From Cephalopachus bancanus (taxonomy: Eukaryota; Chordata; Mammalia; Primates; Tarsiidae): a DNA stretch of 64,000 nt. This document shows positions 11,106 through 21,312 of the stretch, piece by piece. Made by a program: the position numbers and the translations under genes. The stretch covers positions 496,001-560,000 of the forward strand of contig JAPVLO010000974.1 of the NCBI GenBank assembly GCA_027257055.1. Reading direction: 5' to 3'. The notes under the pieces were generated by a model that worked only from the letters and a program-made list of their open reading frames with translations, was not told where the DNA came from and made no database searches. Within the stretch, counting starts at the first letter, position 1, and each line of letters starts with the position of its first letter.

Positions 11106-11465
11106 TTGTACACAGATTCTCAACTGCGCATGGTGTGTTCACAGGGCGAATTTCTTTAGAGTCAGGAAAAATGGGATTGCAGGAGAAGAAATGTCCCCGG
11201 GTGAGGGATGTGTCCCTGGAATTTCTTTCAAAAGGTCCTCATTGCCGACTCAGAGGCGTCTGAGAAATGTCTGCCTGTGGCACATTTCTCATAGAGAAGA
11301 GAGCCGGCAGGAACCCAGCCAGGGAGAATCGGGAACTTCCACACCAAAGCAGGATCAGTCATTTGGGGGAGGTGGGGCTGGAGGGTATCGAGTAGGGGGA
11401 CTGTCACATGTGGGGGAGTTGGGTGGGGAAGGAATGAGGGTAGAAGATTTTCAAGAAATGGATCG
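11106..11465. repeat. X3 module: ~350 bp non-Alu spacer (reference copy)
   Basis: It runs from 'cacagattctcaactgcgc' to the pyrimidine tract. Shared landmarks are 'tggtgtgttcacagg', 'gaagaaatgtccccgggtg', 'gagggatgtgtccctgg', 'cacatttctca', 'gccggcaggaaccc' and 'ctgagggcagaag'. Its origin is unrecognised. One frame through it is open in many units and continues into the stop-free tract, which creates the longest + strand frames in the window. Confidence 0.7.
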
Positions 11466-11490
11466 TTCTTTCTTTTCTTTCTTTCTTTCT

Positions 11491-11542
<52 letters not shown>

Positions 11543-11574
11543 GTCTTTCTTTCTTTCTTTCTTGTCTTTCTTTC
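11466..11574 (+). repeat. (TTTC)n tract, unit 4
   Basis: A TTTC repeat with two 'ttgtc' interruptions near the right end. Confidence 0.98.
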
Positions 11575-12205
11575 CTCACTAGGTTGCCCAGGCTGCTCTC
11601 AAAGCACCCAACTCATGCATCCTCTCGGCCCGGGTCTCCAAAATTGCTGCGATCACAGGCTTTCCATTTGGGCATAATCCTGGTCTTTTTGCCTGGTCTT
11701 GAACTCTGGACTGGAGGCAATCATCTTGCCGTGGCTTGCCCTCACCCAAGGTTTTCTGGTTTTTGCTTGGGGTCAAGGTGGGGTTTTGCTATGGTGTCCA
11801 GCCTGGTCTTGAGCTACTAGACTCTGGCCATCTTCCCGTCTCGACCTCCCTGAATGCTGAGAAGACATGCGTGTGTCACCCAGTGGTCTCCGCCTCCCAT
11901 AGGTTTGAGAGATGCCATCCTTTTCCCCCAGGCTCTCCCTGGGAAGAGTGAGTGGGTCCAAACTGGGGAACGAGGTGGGCGGAAAGGGTGGGTGCCCTGA
12001 CAAAGACAAGTGGCTGTGCCAGATGCACACACCAGGGGTAACTCGGCAGGTGACTATGGTCACCCACTCCATGGTCCCAGGGCTTTGCAAGGGATTGGTG
12101 CCAGTGGTAGGGTCCCAAGAGGGGTGTGGAGACCAGGTGCATGGGCTCACGCATGTCATCCTGGCTCTCTGGGAGGCCGACAAGAGAGGATGACCTGAGT
12201 TCCTG

Positions 12206-12216
12206 GGTTCGAGATC
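12206..12216 (+). promoter_or_regulatory. Pol III B-box-like element in M4, unit 4
   Basis: 'ggttcgagatc' fits the GWTCRANNC core of the Alu/tRNA B box in the left arm of a sense Alu. Whether it is active is unknown. Confidence 0.4.
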
Positions 12217-14734
12217 AGCATGGGCACCTTGGCAAGATCTCGTCTCTACAAGTCAAAAAAATGTGCCAAGCGTGGTGGTGCAAGCCTGTAGTTCTGGCCA
12301 CTTGAGAGGCCCTGGTGGGAGAATTGCTGGTTTCCAGCCAGTGCAGACTGCGGTGGCTGAGAGTGGGCCCTTGCACTCTGACCCTGGCAACACAGTGGGA
12401 CTCCGACTCACTATAAGAATACCAACCACCATCGCAACCACAGGCTGGGCTCAGGGGCTCAGCCTTGCCTCCCAGCCCTTTGGAGGCCCAGGCAAGTGGA
12501 TGGCCTATGCCTGCTGGTTCGACACCAGCCAGAGACATGGGGAGAGACATTCTCTCGGCTATCAAAAATAAATCCCAAGATTTGCCAGGTGTGGTGATGC
12601 AGCCCTGTGGTTCCAGCCACTCGGGGGCCAAGGTGGGAAGATTGTCTGAGGACAGCAGGTGGAGTCTGTGGTGGCTATGAGTATGACCCTGCATTCCTGC
12701 CTGGGAGAATGAGAGAGATTCCTACTCCAAAAAATAAAAATCACCACCACCACCATCCCTGACACCCAGCGCGAGAAGTCACCCTCAGGGATGGGAAAGG
12801 AAAAGACACTTTCTGGCTTGTTGTTCATGGGAGGTTACAAAGGTGGCCACTGGGCACATCCATCCCACACTTGGCCACGTGCCCCATAAGTCCTGCCTCC
12901 ACTCTCCATACTTGTGCCCCATGGCAAATAAATGTGTGAGCTCACAGAACAGAAGTCCCCGGGCTAGGGTGTATGTCAGGCACAGAGCGATCAAGACGGT
13001 CCTGGTAACACCATGGCCAGCCAAGTTCCAGTCACCATCTGCCATCTTTGGGTGGGGGGAGGGCTCCTTCCTCTCCAGATCACTCTATAGTCCCCCACCC
13101 ATGCATAGCTTTACCTGGGGAGCCATGGACACCTGTCATGACGCCTGTGGGATACCAGCTTGGGCACCTTGGAGAGATTTCATCTCTAGAATCCAAAAAA
13201 ATGAGCCACACGTTGTGGCACACACTTGTCATTCCAGTCACTCAGAAGGCCATGGCAGAAGGATCACTGGAGGCCAGCCAGTGGAGGACGCAATGGCCTA
13301 GAGTTGGCCCCTGATCTACGTCCTGGCCGACAGAATAGGACTCTGACTCAGAATATTAATACCAACCACCACCACAACCACAAACACAGGCTGAGCTCAA
13401 AGGATCAGCCTGGCATTCCAGCCTTCAGAGGCTCAGGCAAGTGGACGGCCTGAGTCTTCCTGTTCGACACCAGCCTGGAACAAGGTGTGAAACCATCAAA
13501 AATAAAATCAAAGATTATTTGGGTGTGGTTGAGCAGACTGGTGGTTTCAGTCACTTGGGTGGCCAATTGGAAGGATCATCTGAGCCCAGCAGGTGGAGTC
13601 TGCAGTGGCCATGAGCGAGCCCCTGCACTCTACCCTGGCAACAGAGTAGGATTCTGACTCCAAATAATAATCACCACCACCACCACCACCAAACCTGCCA
13701 ACAAGCACGCAAACTCACCTTCAGGGATGGGAGAGGAAAAGGCACTTTCCAACTTGTCATTTGCGGGAAGTTTTAAAGGTGCCCATCAGGCATGTCTGTC
13801 CCACACATTAGGCCACGCACCCCCAGAAGGCCTGCCTCCATCATCCACACTAGTGCCCCACAGCAAAGACATGTGTGAGCTCAAGAAACAGAGGGCCCTG
13901 AGCTAGAACGACTTTTGGGCACAGAGCGATCAAAGTGATCCAGCAAAACCGTGGCCATTCCAGGTTCTGGTCACCCTGCCTGCCCCCTTCCGGAGTAGGT
14001 AGGGTCCTTTCCTCTCCAGATCATTCCATCATCCCCCACCAACACAGACCTTTCAATGGGGAGCCATGGAGGCCCATTGTGTGCACATCAGAGGCTTGTT
14101 TTTTGTCGCTGGAGTCTCCTTTGACCAGGCTGGGGCATGGCAGCACAATCGTGGCTCTTAGGTTCTTGACCTGCAGGGCTCAGGTGGTCCTCCTGCTTCA
14201 TCCTCTGATCAGCCAGGGCCACGTCTGACTCGATTTTGGGGAACTCTTGCTGAGATGAGGTCTGGCCATGTTGCCCAGGCTGGTTTCAGAACCCTGGGCT
14301 CAGGCAGCCTCCCTCCTTGGCCTCCCAGGGTGGGGGGTTGATGGCCATGTGCCACGGTGTCCAGCCTGGACTTGCAAGACCTGTTGGTGGGAGCGATGCA
14401 AAGGCATGTCTCGGTTTGGTGGCAACTGCATCCCATATAGCTGGGACCACAGGTGATAACACATACAACTTGAGTGTTTGTGTTCTGGTGAGTGATGAAG
14501 TGTCACTACATGGCCCAGGCTGGTCTTAAAATCTTAAGATACAGGGGTCCCCCACCTAAGTCTCACAAAGCCACAGCCTGATTGTGTGCTGATCCACCAT
14601 CTTTAAGAAACTCTAGGCCCAAGGCTGGGGCCTCCTTCGGAAATGATCTCTGTCTGTTCACGATGATCCCAACTCCATACACAAATAGAGGCTCTTGTTC
14701 TTCTTTTTTTTTCTTTTGACCTTTTTTTCTTTGA

Positions 14735-14740
14735 GTCAGA
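14735..14740 (+). repeat. Target site duplication, left copy (LTR insertion)
   Basis: 'gtcaga' stands immediately left of the LTR and is repeated at its right edge. Joining the flanks restores the normal M8 text 'ttgagtcagagtctca'. Confidence 0.93.
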
Positions 14741-14863
14741 TGTCGGGGACCAGCCCTGACTGGACGGGGGTTGGGCCTGCACCAGAGAATCAGGACGTGG
14801 CGAGAAGAAACAACTCGGAGGCAGTTCTTCTGGGACCAGTCTGGCCAAGGACTGTGTGCCAAT

Positions 14864-14869
14864 TTTATT
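14864..14869 (-). promoter_or_regulatory. Polyadenylation signal AATAAA in solo LTR
   Basis: 'tttatt' on the + strand reads AATAAA on the minus strand, at the position expected near the end of R. Confidence 0.6.
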
Positions 14870-15240
14870 CAAACATTTTCCAACTTATATACCATTTTCT
14901 ATAACCTCCAGCAGTATGACAAATACCTGCTGGGGGCTTACAGGTCTCATGATGCATAACGTACTTCACAAAAGATTTTTGCTTAAGGTAACAATTAACA
15001 ATCAAAATTCCATGATGCATATCGTGCTTCACAAATCTTACATCAAGATAAGAAGTGTATGATTTCAGTAATAGTTTTGCTAACTGTTTTCTATAATTTT
15101 TAATGATTAATCTGTATATTATATGCTATTCTTATTTTTACCTAATGTAAAATTTCCTATTAATTTTCTATGATTTAACAAAACACTCAAAATCTATACT
15201 ATTTATTTTAATGTCCAGCAGTAAAAAATATTTCTGTCAG

Positions 15241-15408
15241 GGACACTGGTGCCAGAGCCCTCTATGAAATGCTAAATAGTGAGAAGCATAGAACGCTAAC
15301 CACAGTGTTTGACAAACCGAATGTGTACTTTACCATTGAAGTCTGCCAGACACTGAAGTCGACACCTCAAAGCAGAAATCCAAAGTGCAAAAGTATATCC
15401 AGAAATAA
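15241..15408 (+). other. Exon-like 168 bp open segment inside the solo LTR
   Basis: On the + strand, antisense to the LTR, 'atatttctgtcag' resembles a splice acceptor and 'ataagtaagag' resembles a donor. The 168 bases between them (a multiple of three) are open in one frame, which starts with GAC at 15242 and stays open to a TAA at the donor. The predicted peptide has two cysteines (in VCQT and PKCKS) and is not low-complexity. I do not recognise its family. It could be chance, an antisense exon, or foreign sequence carried in the LTR. Confidence 0.25.
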
Positions 15409-15560
15409 GTAAGAGTACTTTGTTTTTACTCTCCAACAGTCCTGTAACTGGGTTTCATTACTACCATACACAGGCATATTAGAGGGCAAATTACAAGCAG
15501 AAGGAAGTGAAGTAGCAAGCACAGGTTCACATAGTGTTATATGTGGGTAACTGAACTATG

Positions 15561-15565
<5 letters not shown>

Positions 15566-15595
<30 letters not shown>
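15566..15595. repeat. (TA)n microsatellite in the solo LTR
   Basis: About 15 TA/TG dinucleotides in a row within the LTR body. Confidence 0.95.
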
Positions 15596-15597
<2 letters not shown>

Positions 15598-16092
15598 TCT
15601 GATAGAAAATTTGATCTAAGTCAATTAATCAAATAGTAGTTGTCACACTTATGGACAAGAAAAGCACAGTTGCCATGATGATTGCTAGGGGCGGAGGCAG
15701 GCTAAGAGTTTCAGCACTTAATGAAACTAGGAATGTTCTGCCTGGCTAGAGGCAAGAAAACAAAACTATTAAAGCAATTTTGGCTTAGAGGAACAAAAGC
15801 TGCATGGTTACTTCTGGGAAGCAGAAACTTAAGAATAGCTCAGAGAGTCAGAGAGAAATGGAAACTTAAAGTATAGAATGTTTTCTGCTGTAAGGCCTTA
15901 CCCGAAATTTTAGTCTAACAGTGTAAAAGGTTTACTTCTAAATAATATAAGCTTTTATGTCACATATACAAACTGGTCACTATTCATATACCAACACTAT
16001 AGGTGTCACTGATGCTTTTGTGTCAAAAGCAGATCTCCAACATGGGCCTTCATAGGCCTCAACTGTATAACTGTAGATGTTGGCTCCCAACA

Positions 16093-16098
16093 GTCAGA
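16093..16098 (+). repeat. Target site duplication, right copy (LTR insertion)
   Basis: 'gtcaga' directly follows the LTR end and matches 14735-14740 exactly. Confidence 0.93.
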
Positions 16099-17010
16099 GT
16101 CTCATTCCTTGCCCAGGGTGGAGGGCAGTGTCTTGGTCCTGGCCACTGCAGTCTTGGCTCATCAGATGCTGGTAATCTTTCTATGGCCTTCAAAGGAACC
16201 AGAACAAGAGGCGGGTACCACCACACAAAATTCATTTGGAATGGATGGTAAAGGTGAGGTCACACTGAGGTGCCTGGGTGGGTCTCAGCCCCTGGGCTTA
16301 AACTGGGTGCTGGAATCTTCCTTCCAAAGGGCTGGGATGATGAGACTGAGTCCCAAGCCAGGCCACACACGTTCAAAAATGAACCAGAAGGCCTGTGTGA
16401 CAGTCCATGTCTGTAATCCTAGTGATCTGGGAGGCTGAAGCAGGAGGATGGCTAGAGTCCAGGATCCCAAAGTCAGCCTGGGCCATGCAGGGAGACACCA
16501 TCTCGGCACTTTGTGGTCGAGGTGCCTGTCATGCTGGCAACTCTGGAGGCTGATGCAGGAGGATCGCTGGAGTCCGTGATTTTGAGGCTGCTGGTTAATG
16601 ATGGTAGTGTCTCTGGGCCCCAATCTGGGCCACAGCGTCAGACCCTGTCTCCAAAAAGTTCAGAAAAGTAAAAAGATTCTCAACCGCACATGGTGTGTTC
16701 ACAGGGCAACTGGCTTTAGAGCCAGGAAAAATGGGTTTGGGAGGGAAAAATTTCTGTGGTTGAGAGATGTGTCCCTGTCCTTTCTTAGCAGAGGGTCCTC
16801 ATTGCCGAGTCAGAGGGTCAGCCTGCCTGGGTCACATTTCTCACCTCAAAGAGGAGAGTTGGCAGGAATTCAGCAAGGGGCCTCGGGAACTGCCACACCA
16901 AGGTGGGGTCAGCAATTGGGGGGGGTTGGAGGGTGGAGGTGCAGAGCTTGGGGAAACTCACATGCGGGGGGGCAGGAGGACTGAGGGCAGAAGGTTTGCA
17001 AGAGAATGGG

Positions 17011-17119
17011 TTTCTTTCTTTCTATCTTTCTTTCTTCCTTACTTTCCTTTTTTTCTTTGTTTGGTCCTTTCTTTCTTCTTTCTCTTTGTTTGTTTATTTA
17101 TTTATTTATTTCATTTCCT
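17011..17119 (+). repeat. Degenerate (TTTC)n/(TTTA)n tract, unit 5
   Basis: An interrupted pyrimidine tract ending in 'tttatttatttattt'. Confidence 0.93.
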
Positions 17120-18173
17120 CACTAGGTTGCCCAGGTTGTTTTCAAACCACCCACCTTGTGCCAACCTCTCAGCCTGGGCCTCCCAAACTGATGCCATCAC
17201 AGGCTTTCTATTTGGTCAACATCCTGGTCTTCCTGCCTGGTTTTGAACTCTGGGCTGGAGGCGATCCTCCCACCAAGACCTGCACTCAACCAAAGTTTTC
17301 TTGGTTGGGCTTGGGGTTGAGGTGGGGGATTGCTATGGTGTCCTGCCTGGTCTCAAGCTCCCGGGCTCAGGCCATCTTCCAATCTTGGACTCCCTGAGTG
17401 CTGAGGAGACAGGCGTGAGTCATCCGGCCATCCCCCTCATAAAGGCTTGAGAGTCTTGCCCTCCTTTCCAGAAGGCAGCCCCTTGGAGGAGTTAGTGGGT
17501 CCACTGTGAGGAACATGGTGGGTGGAGGTCTGGATGCCCCAGTGGAGACACACCTGTAACCCAGGCGCTCCCCTGGGTCAGGCTTGGTGGACGATGCCAG
17601 CTGTCTGCTCTGGGATCCTGGGCCATCTGAAGGAAACGAGCCTCGCTGTGGGGCCCAGAGTGGAGTGTGAAGACTGGGTGTGGGGGCTCATGCCTGTTAC
17701 CCCAGCACTTTGGGAGGATGAAGCAAGAAGATGTCCTGAGCCTCCGGTTCCAGACAAACCAGAGCACTTTGGCAAGACCTCGTCTATACAAGAAACCAAT
17801 AAAATGAGCCCTGTCTCCAAAAATATCAATAGTACACAGATTCTCAACTGTGCATGCTTAGTTCACAGGGCGACTGACTTTAGAGCCAGGACAAATGGGA
17901 TTGGAAGGGGGAGAAATGTCCCCGGGTGAGGGATATGTCCCTGGCCTTCATGGCGCAAGGTCCTTGTTGCCGAGTCAGTGGGTCAACCTGCCTTGGGCAC
18001 ATTTCTCACCTCAGAGAGGAGAGCCAGCAGGAACTTGGCCAGGGAGCCTCGGGAATTCCCACATCAAAGCTGGGGCAGCCATTGCGGGGGTTGGGGCTGG
18101 AAGGTGCCAAGCTTGGAGGATCCTCACATGAGGGGTTGTGAGGGGAAGGGCTGAGGGCAGAAGTTTTGTGGAA
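17011..18173 (+). repeat. Unit 5 (1.16 kb, large internal deletion)
   Basis: Tract 17011-17119, M2, M3 and the M4 left arm (from about 17670) are followed at about 17808 ('aaaatgagcc' to 'ctgtctccaaaaata') by the end of M9 and X3. The M4 right arm, M5, X1, M6, M7/X2, M8 and most of M9, about 2 kb, are missing. Confidence 0.88.
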
Positions 18174-18297
18174 ATTTCTTTCTTTCTTCTTCCTTCCTTC
18201 CTTCCTTCCTTCCTTCCTTCCTTCCTTCCTTCCTTCCTTCCTTCCTTCCTTTTTTTCTTTCTTTCTAACTTTCTTTCTTTCTTTTATTTTCTTTCCT
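18174..18297 (+). repeat. (TTCC)n tract, unit 6
   Basis: Mostly TTCC, flanked by TTTC on both sides. Confidence 0.97.
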
Positions 18298-21235
18298 CAC
18301 TAGGTTGCCCAGGCTGCTCTCAAATTGCCCAACTCGGGCCATCCTGTTGGCCTGGGCCTTCCAAACTGCTGCAATCCCAGACTTTCCATTTGTTGACATC
18401 CTGGTTTTCCTGCTGGTCCTAAACTCTGGGGCAGAGGCAAACCACCTGCCGAGACCTGCCTTCATTCAAGGTTTTCTAGGTTTTGCTTGGGGTCGAGGTG
18501 GGGGCTTGCTATGGTGTCCAACCTGGTCTCGAGCTCCTGTGCTCCAGTCATCTTCATGTCCCAGTCTCCCCACATACCGAGGTGACAGACATGAGTCACC
18601 AGCCGTTCCCGCTCCTCCAATGGTTTGAGAGTCAGGCCCTCCCTTTCACCGAGGCAGCCCTTGGGAGGAGCGATCAGTTCCATCCTGGGATACTAGGCAG
18701 GCAGAGGGGTGGTTGCCTGGTGGTGACACATACCTGCCTCAGGCATTCTTCCTGGTGAGGGCTTGACCGGCAACTGCGGCCACACTTTCTGGGGTCCTGG
18801 GTCACTGAAAGGGAGTGGGGCTGCATTGGGTCCCGAGAGGGGTGTGGAGACTGGGCACGGGGTTTCAGGCCGGACATCCTAGCACTCTGGGTGGCTGAGG
18901 TGAGAGGATGGACTGAGCCCCTGGGTTTGAGACTAGCCTGGGAACCATGGCGAGACCTCGTATCTACAAGAAGCCAAAACAATGAGCTAAGATTGGTGGG
19001 GCACGCCCATCTTACTGGCCACTCAGGAGGCCGCAGCAGGAGGATCTCCGAAGCCCAGCTGGTAGAGGCCGTGGTGGCCGAGAGCAGGGCCCTGTGCTCC
19101 AGCCTGGGTGACAGAGCAGGATTCTGACTCAGAATAATAATGCCAAGCACCACCACCACAACAACCATAGGCTGGAATCAAGGGTTCAGCCTGGTTCCCC
19201 GGCCTTACGGAGGTCCAGGCAAGTGGACGGCCTGAGTCTGTGGGTGCAACATCAGCCTGGGACACGAGGTGAGACCTCATCTCTGCCATCAAAAATAAAT
19301 CCAAAGATTAGCCAGGCATGATGGCAAAGGTCTGTGGTTCCAACCACTTGGGGGGTCAAGGCGGGAGAACTTCCTGAGCCCAGGATGGGGAGTCTGTGGT
19401 GGCCGTGAGCTTGCCCTTGCACTCTGGCCTTGGTGACAGAGTGGGATTCTGACTCTAATTAAAAATACTCACAACCACCACCACCACCCCTGCCACTCAG
19501 CACGAGGAGTCACCCTCATGGATGAGAGAGGAAAATGCGCATTCCCACCTGTCATTCGTTGGAGGTTTCAAATGTGGTCACTGGGCAGGTCCATCCAGGG
19601 CCTTGGGGCACATGTCCCAGAAGGTCTGCCTCCACCATCCACACCTATGCCCCATGAGAAAATCACAGGTGAGCTCACAGAACAGAAAGCCCCGAGTTTG
19701 GGTGGCCATCGGGCAAAGAGTGATCAAGATGGTCCAACAACACCATGGCCAGTCCAGGTTCCAGTCACCTGGTCTGCCTCCTTAGGGTGGGAGGAGGGCC
19801 CATTCTGTCCTGATCACTACATCTTCCCCCATCCATGCTGACCTTTACTTGGAAAGCTGTGGACGCCAGTCATGATGCTCATGGGGCATCTTTTTCATCT
19901 CCATCAGACTTGCTGGGGCACGGAGGCCTGTTCGTGTCTTCCTGGGCCTTTAATTGCGGGGCTCAGGCTGTCCTCCGCTTTGGCCCTGTGATGGAGGCCA
20001 CCACATCCCATGTAGCTGGGACCGTGGGAGCTACCATGCACAACTCCAGTGTCTGCGTTCTGGGGAGCAACAAATTCTCGTTACATGGCCCAAGTAGTTC
20101 TCCAACTCCTGGGATCCAGCAATCCCCCACCTTGGCCTCCCAAAGCCACAGCCCAATTGTCTGCCGATCCACCATCTTTTGGGAACTCTAGGTCCAAGAC
20201 TGTGGCCTCCTTCCCAAATGATCTGTCTGTTCACGATGATCCCAACTTCATACACAGATGGATGCTCTTCTTTTCTTTCCTTTTTTGAGTAGGAATCTCA
20301 CTCTGTCACCCAGGGTGGAGGGTGGTGGCTCGCTCCCGACAACTGCATCCTCGGCCTGTGAGGCCACAACGAGTCTTTCCCCCACCCTTCTGGGGAACCG
20401 GAATGCCAGGCATGCCCCAGCATGCCCGGCTCATTTGGGAAGCAGGGTAGAGACGAGGTCTCACCAAGTTGCCGGGGCATGTCTTGGACCTGTGGGCTGG
20501 TGCTGGCCACTGGCCTCAGTCACCCAAAGTGCTGGGATGACGAGGTTGAGCCCCGAGGTTGGTCTCTATCCTTTGTCAAAAATAAACCAGAAGGCCAGCT
20601 GCAGTTGTCCAGGCCTGGAATCCCAGCCCTCTGGGAGGCTGATGCGGGAGGATGGATGGAGCCCAGGAGCTCAAGACCAGGTCAGGCAGCACAGGGAGAC
20701 CCCATATCTGCACCCATCCAAACAGGTGATCTGGGCTCATGGTGCCCTTCATCCCTGCCACTCGAGAGGCTGAGGTGGGGGAATCATTGGAGCCCATCGT
20801 TTTGAGGCTGGTGGTGAACGATGGTGGTGTCCCTAGGCCTCAGACTGGCCAAAGAGCCAGACCCTGTCTCCAAAATCATCAGAATTGCACAGAGATTCTC
20901 CACTGTGCATTGTGTATTCAATGGGCAACTGGGTTTAGAGCCAGAAAAAATGGGACTGGGGGAAAAAAATGTTGCCAGGGGAGGGATGCTTCCACGGCCT
21001 TTCTTGGTGTAATGTCCTCATTGCTGGGACGGAGGGCCAGCCTGCCTGGAGCATATTTTTCACCTCGGAGAGGAGACCCAGCAGGAACCCAGCCAGGTAT
21101 CTTTGCAAACTCCCGCACCAAAGTGGTGGCACCCATTGGGTGGGGGGTGGGGCTGAAAGATGCCAAGCTTGGGGGACACTCGTACGCAGGGTGGTGGGGG
21201 GAAAGACTGAGAGGAGAAGTTTAGGAGAAGAATTG
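18174..21235 (+). repeat. Unit 6 (3.06 kb, small deletion in M6/M7)
   Basis: The order is canonical, with a TTCC-rich tract at 18174-18297. M6 breaks near 19988 and joins directly to 'tggaggccaccacatccc' of M7, removing about 170 bp. M4 starts near 18845, X1 landmark near 19518, M8 near 20270, M9 near 20590. Confidence 0.85.
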
Positions 21236-21312
21236 ATTTCTTTGTTGACTAAGATATTCTTTCTTTCATTCTTTCTTTCTTTCTTTACTTCTCTCTCTCT
21301 CTCTTTTGTTTC
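21236..21312 (+). repeat. Short TTTC/CT tract, unit 7
   Basis: Interrupted by 'gttgactaagata' at the start and ending in CT dinucleotides. Confidence 0.92.

Larger units (their letters stand above)
8223..11465 (+). repeat. Unit 3 (3.24 kb, complete; reference unit)
   Basis: A complete unit used here as the module reference. M1 8223-8324; M2 about 8325-8640; M3 about 8640-8880; M4 about 8882-9190; M5 about 9195-9510; X1 about 9511-9905; M6 about 9920-10172; M7/X2 about 10173-10490; M8 about 10490-10795; M9 about 10815-11105; X3 about 11106-11465. Module entries below refer to this copy. Confidence 0.9.
14741..16092 (-). mobile_element. Solo LTR of a class II (ERVK/betaretrovirus-like) element
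   Basis: The 1352 bp insert has termini TGTCGGGG...CCAACA on the + strand, giving TGTTGGGAGCC...CCCCGACA on the minus strand, the TG...CA pattern of retroviral LTRs. It is flanked by a perfect 6 bp duplication (gtcaga), the size usual for class II elements. On the minus strand a polyadenylation signal (AATAAA at 14869-14864) lies about 125 bp before the LTR end, as expected for R/U5. The body is AT-rich and unlike the surrounding array. No internal retroviral sequence is present, so homologous LTR-LTR recombination is the likely origin. Its length is near that of MMTV-type LTRs, but I found no long sense-strand frame in it. Confidence 0.88.
11466..17010 (+). repeat. Unit 4 (5.55 kb: internal ~0.94 kb duplication plus solo LTR)
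   Basis: The unit runs normally to the end of X1. At about 13152 it jumps back into the M4 left arm ('ataccagcttgggcacc') and repeats M4-mid/M5/X1 (first pass about 12212-13152, second about 13153-14090). It then continues M6-M8. M8 is split by the LTR at 14741-16092 and resumes at 16093. Without the LTR and one 6 bp repeat the unit is about 4.19 kb. Confidence 0.85.

Noticed and set aside
14741..16092. A superantigen-like frame in the long LTR, as in MMTV
   Set aside because: LTR length is similar, but no long minus-strand frame exists here.
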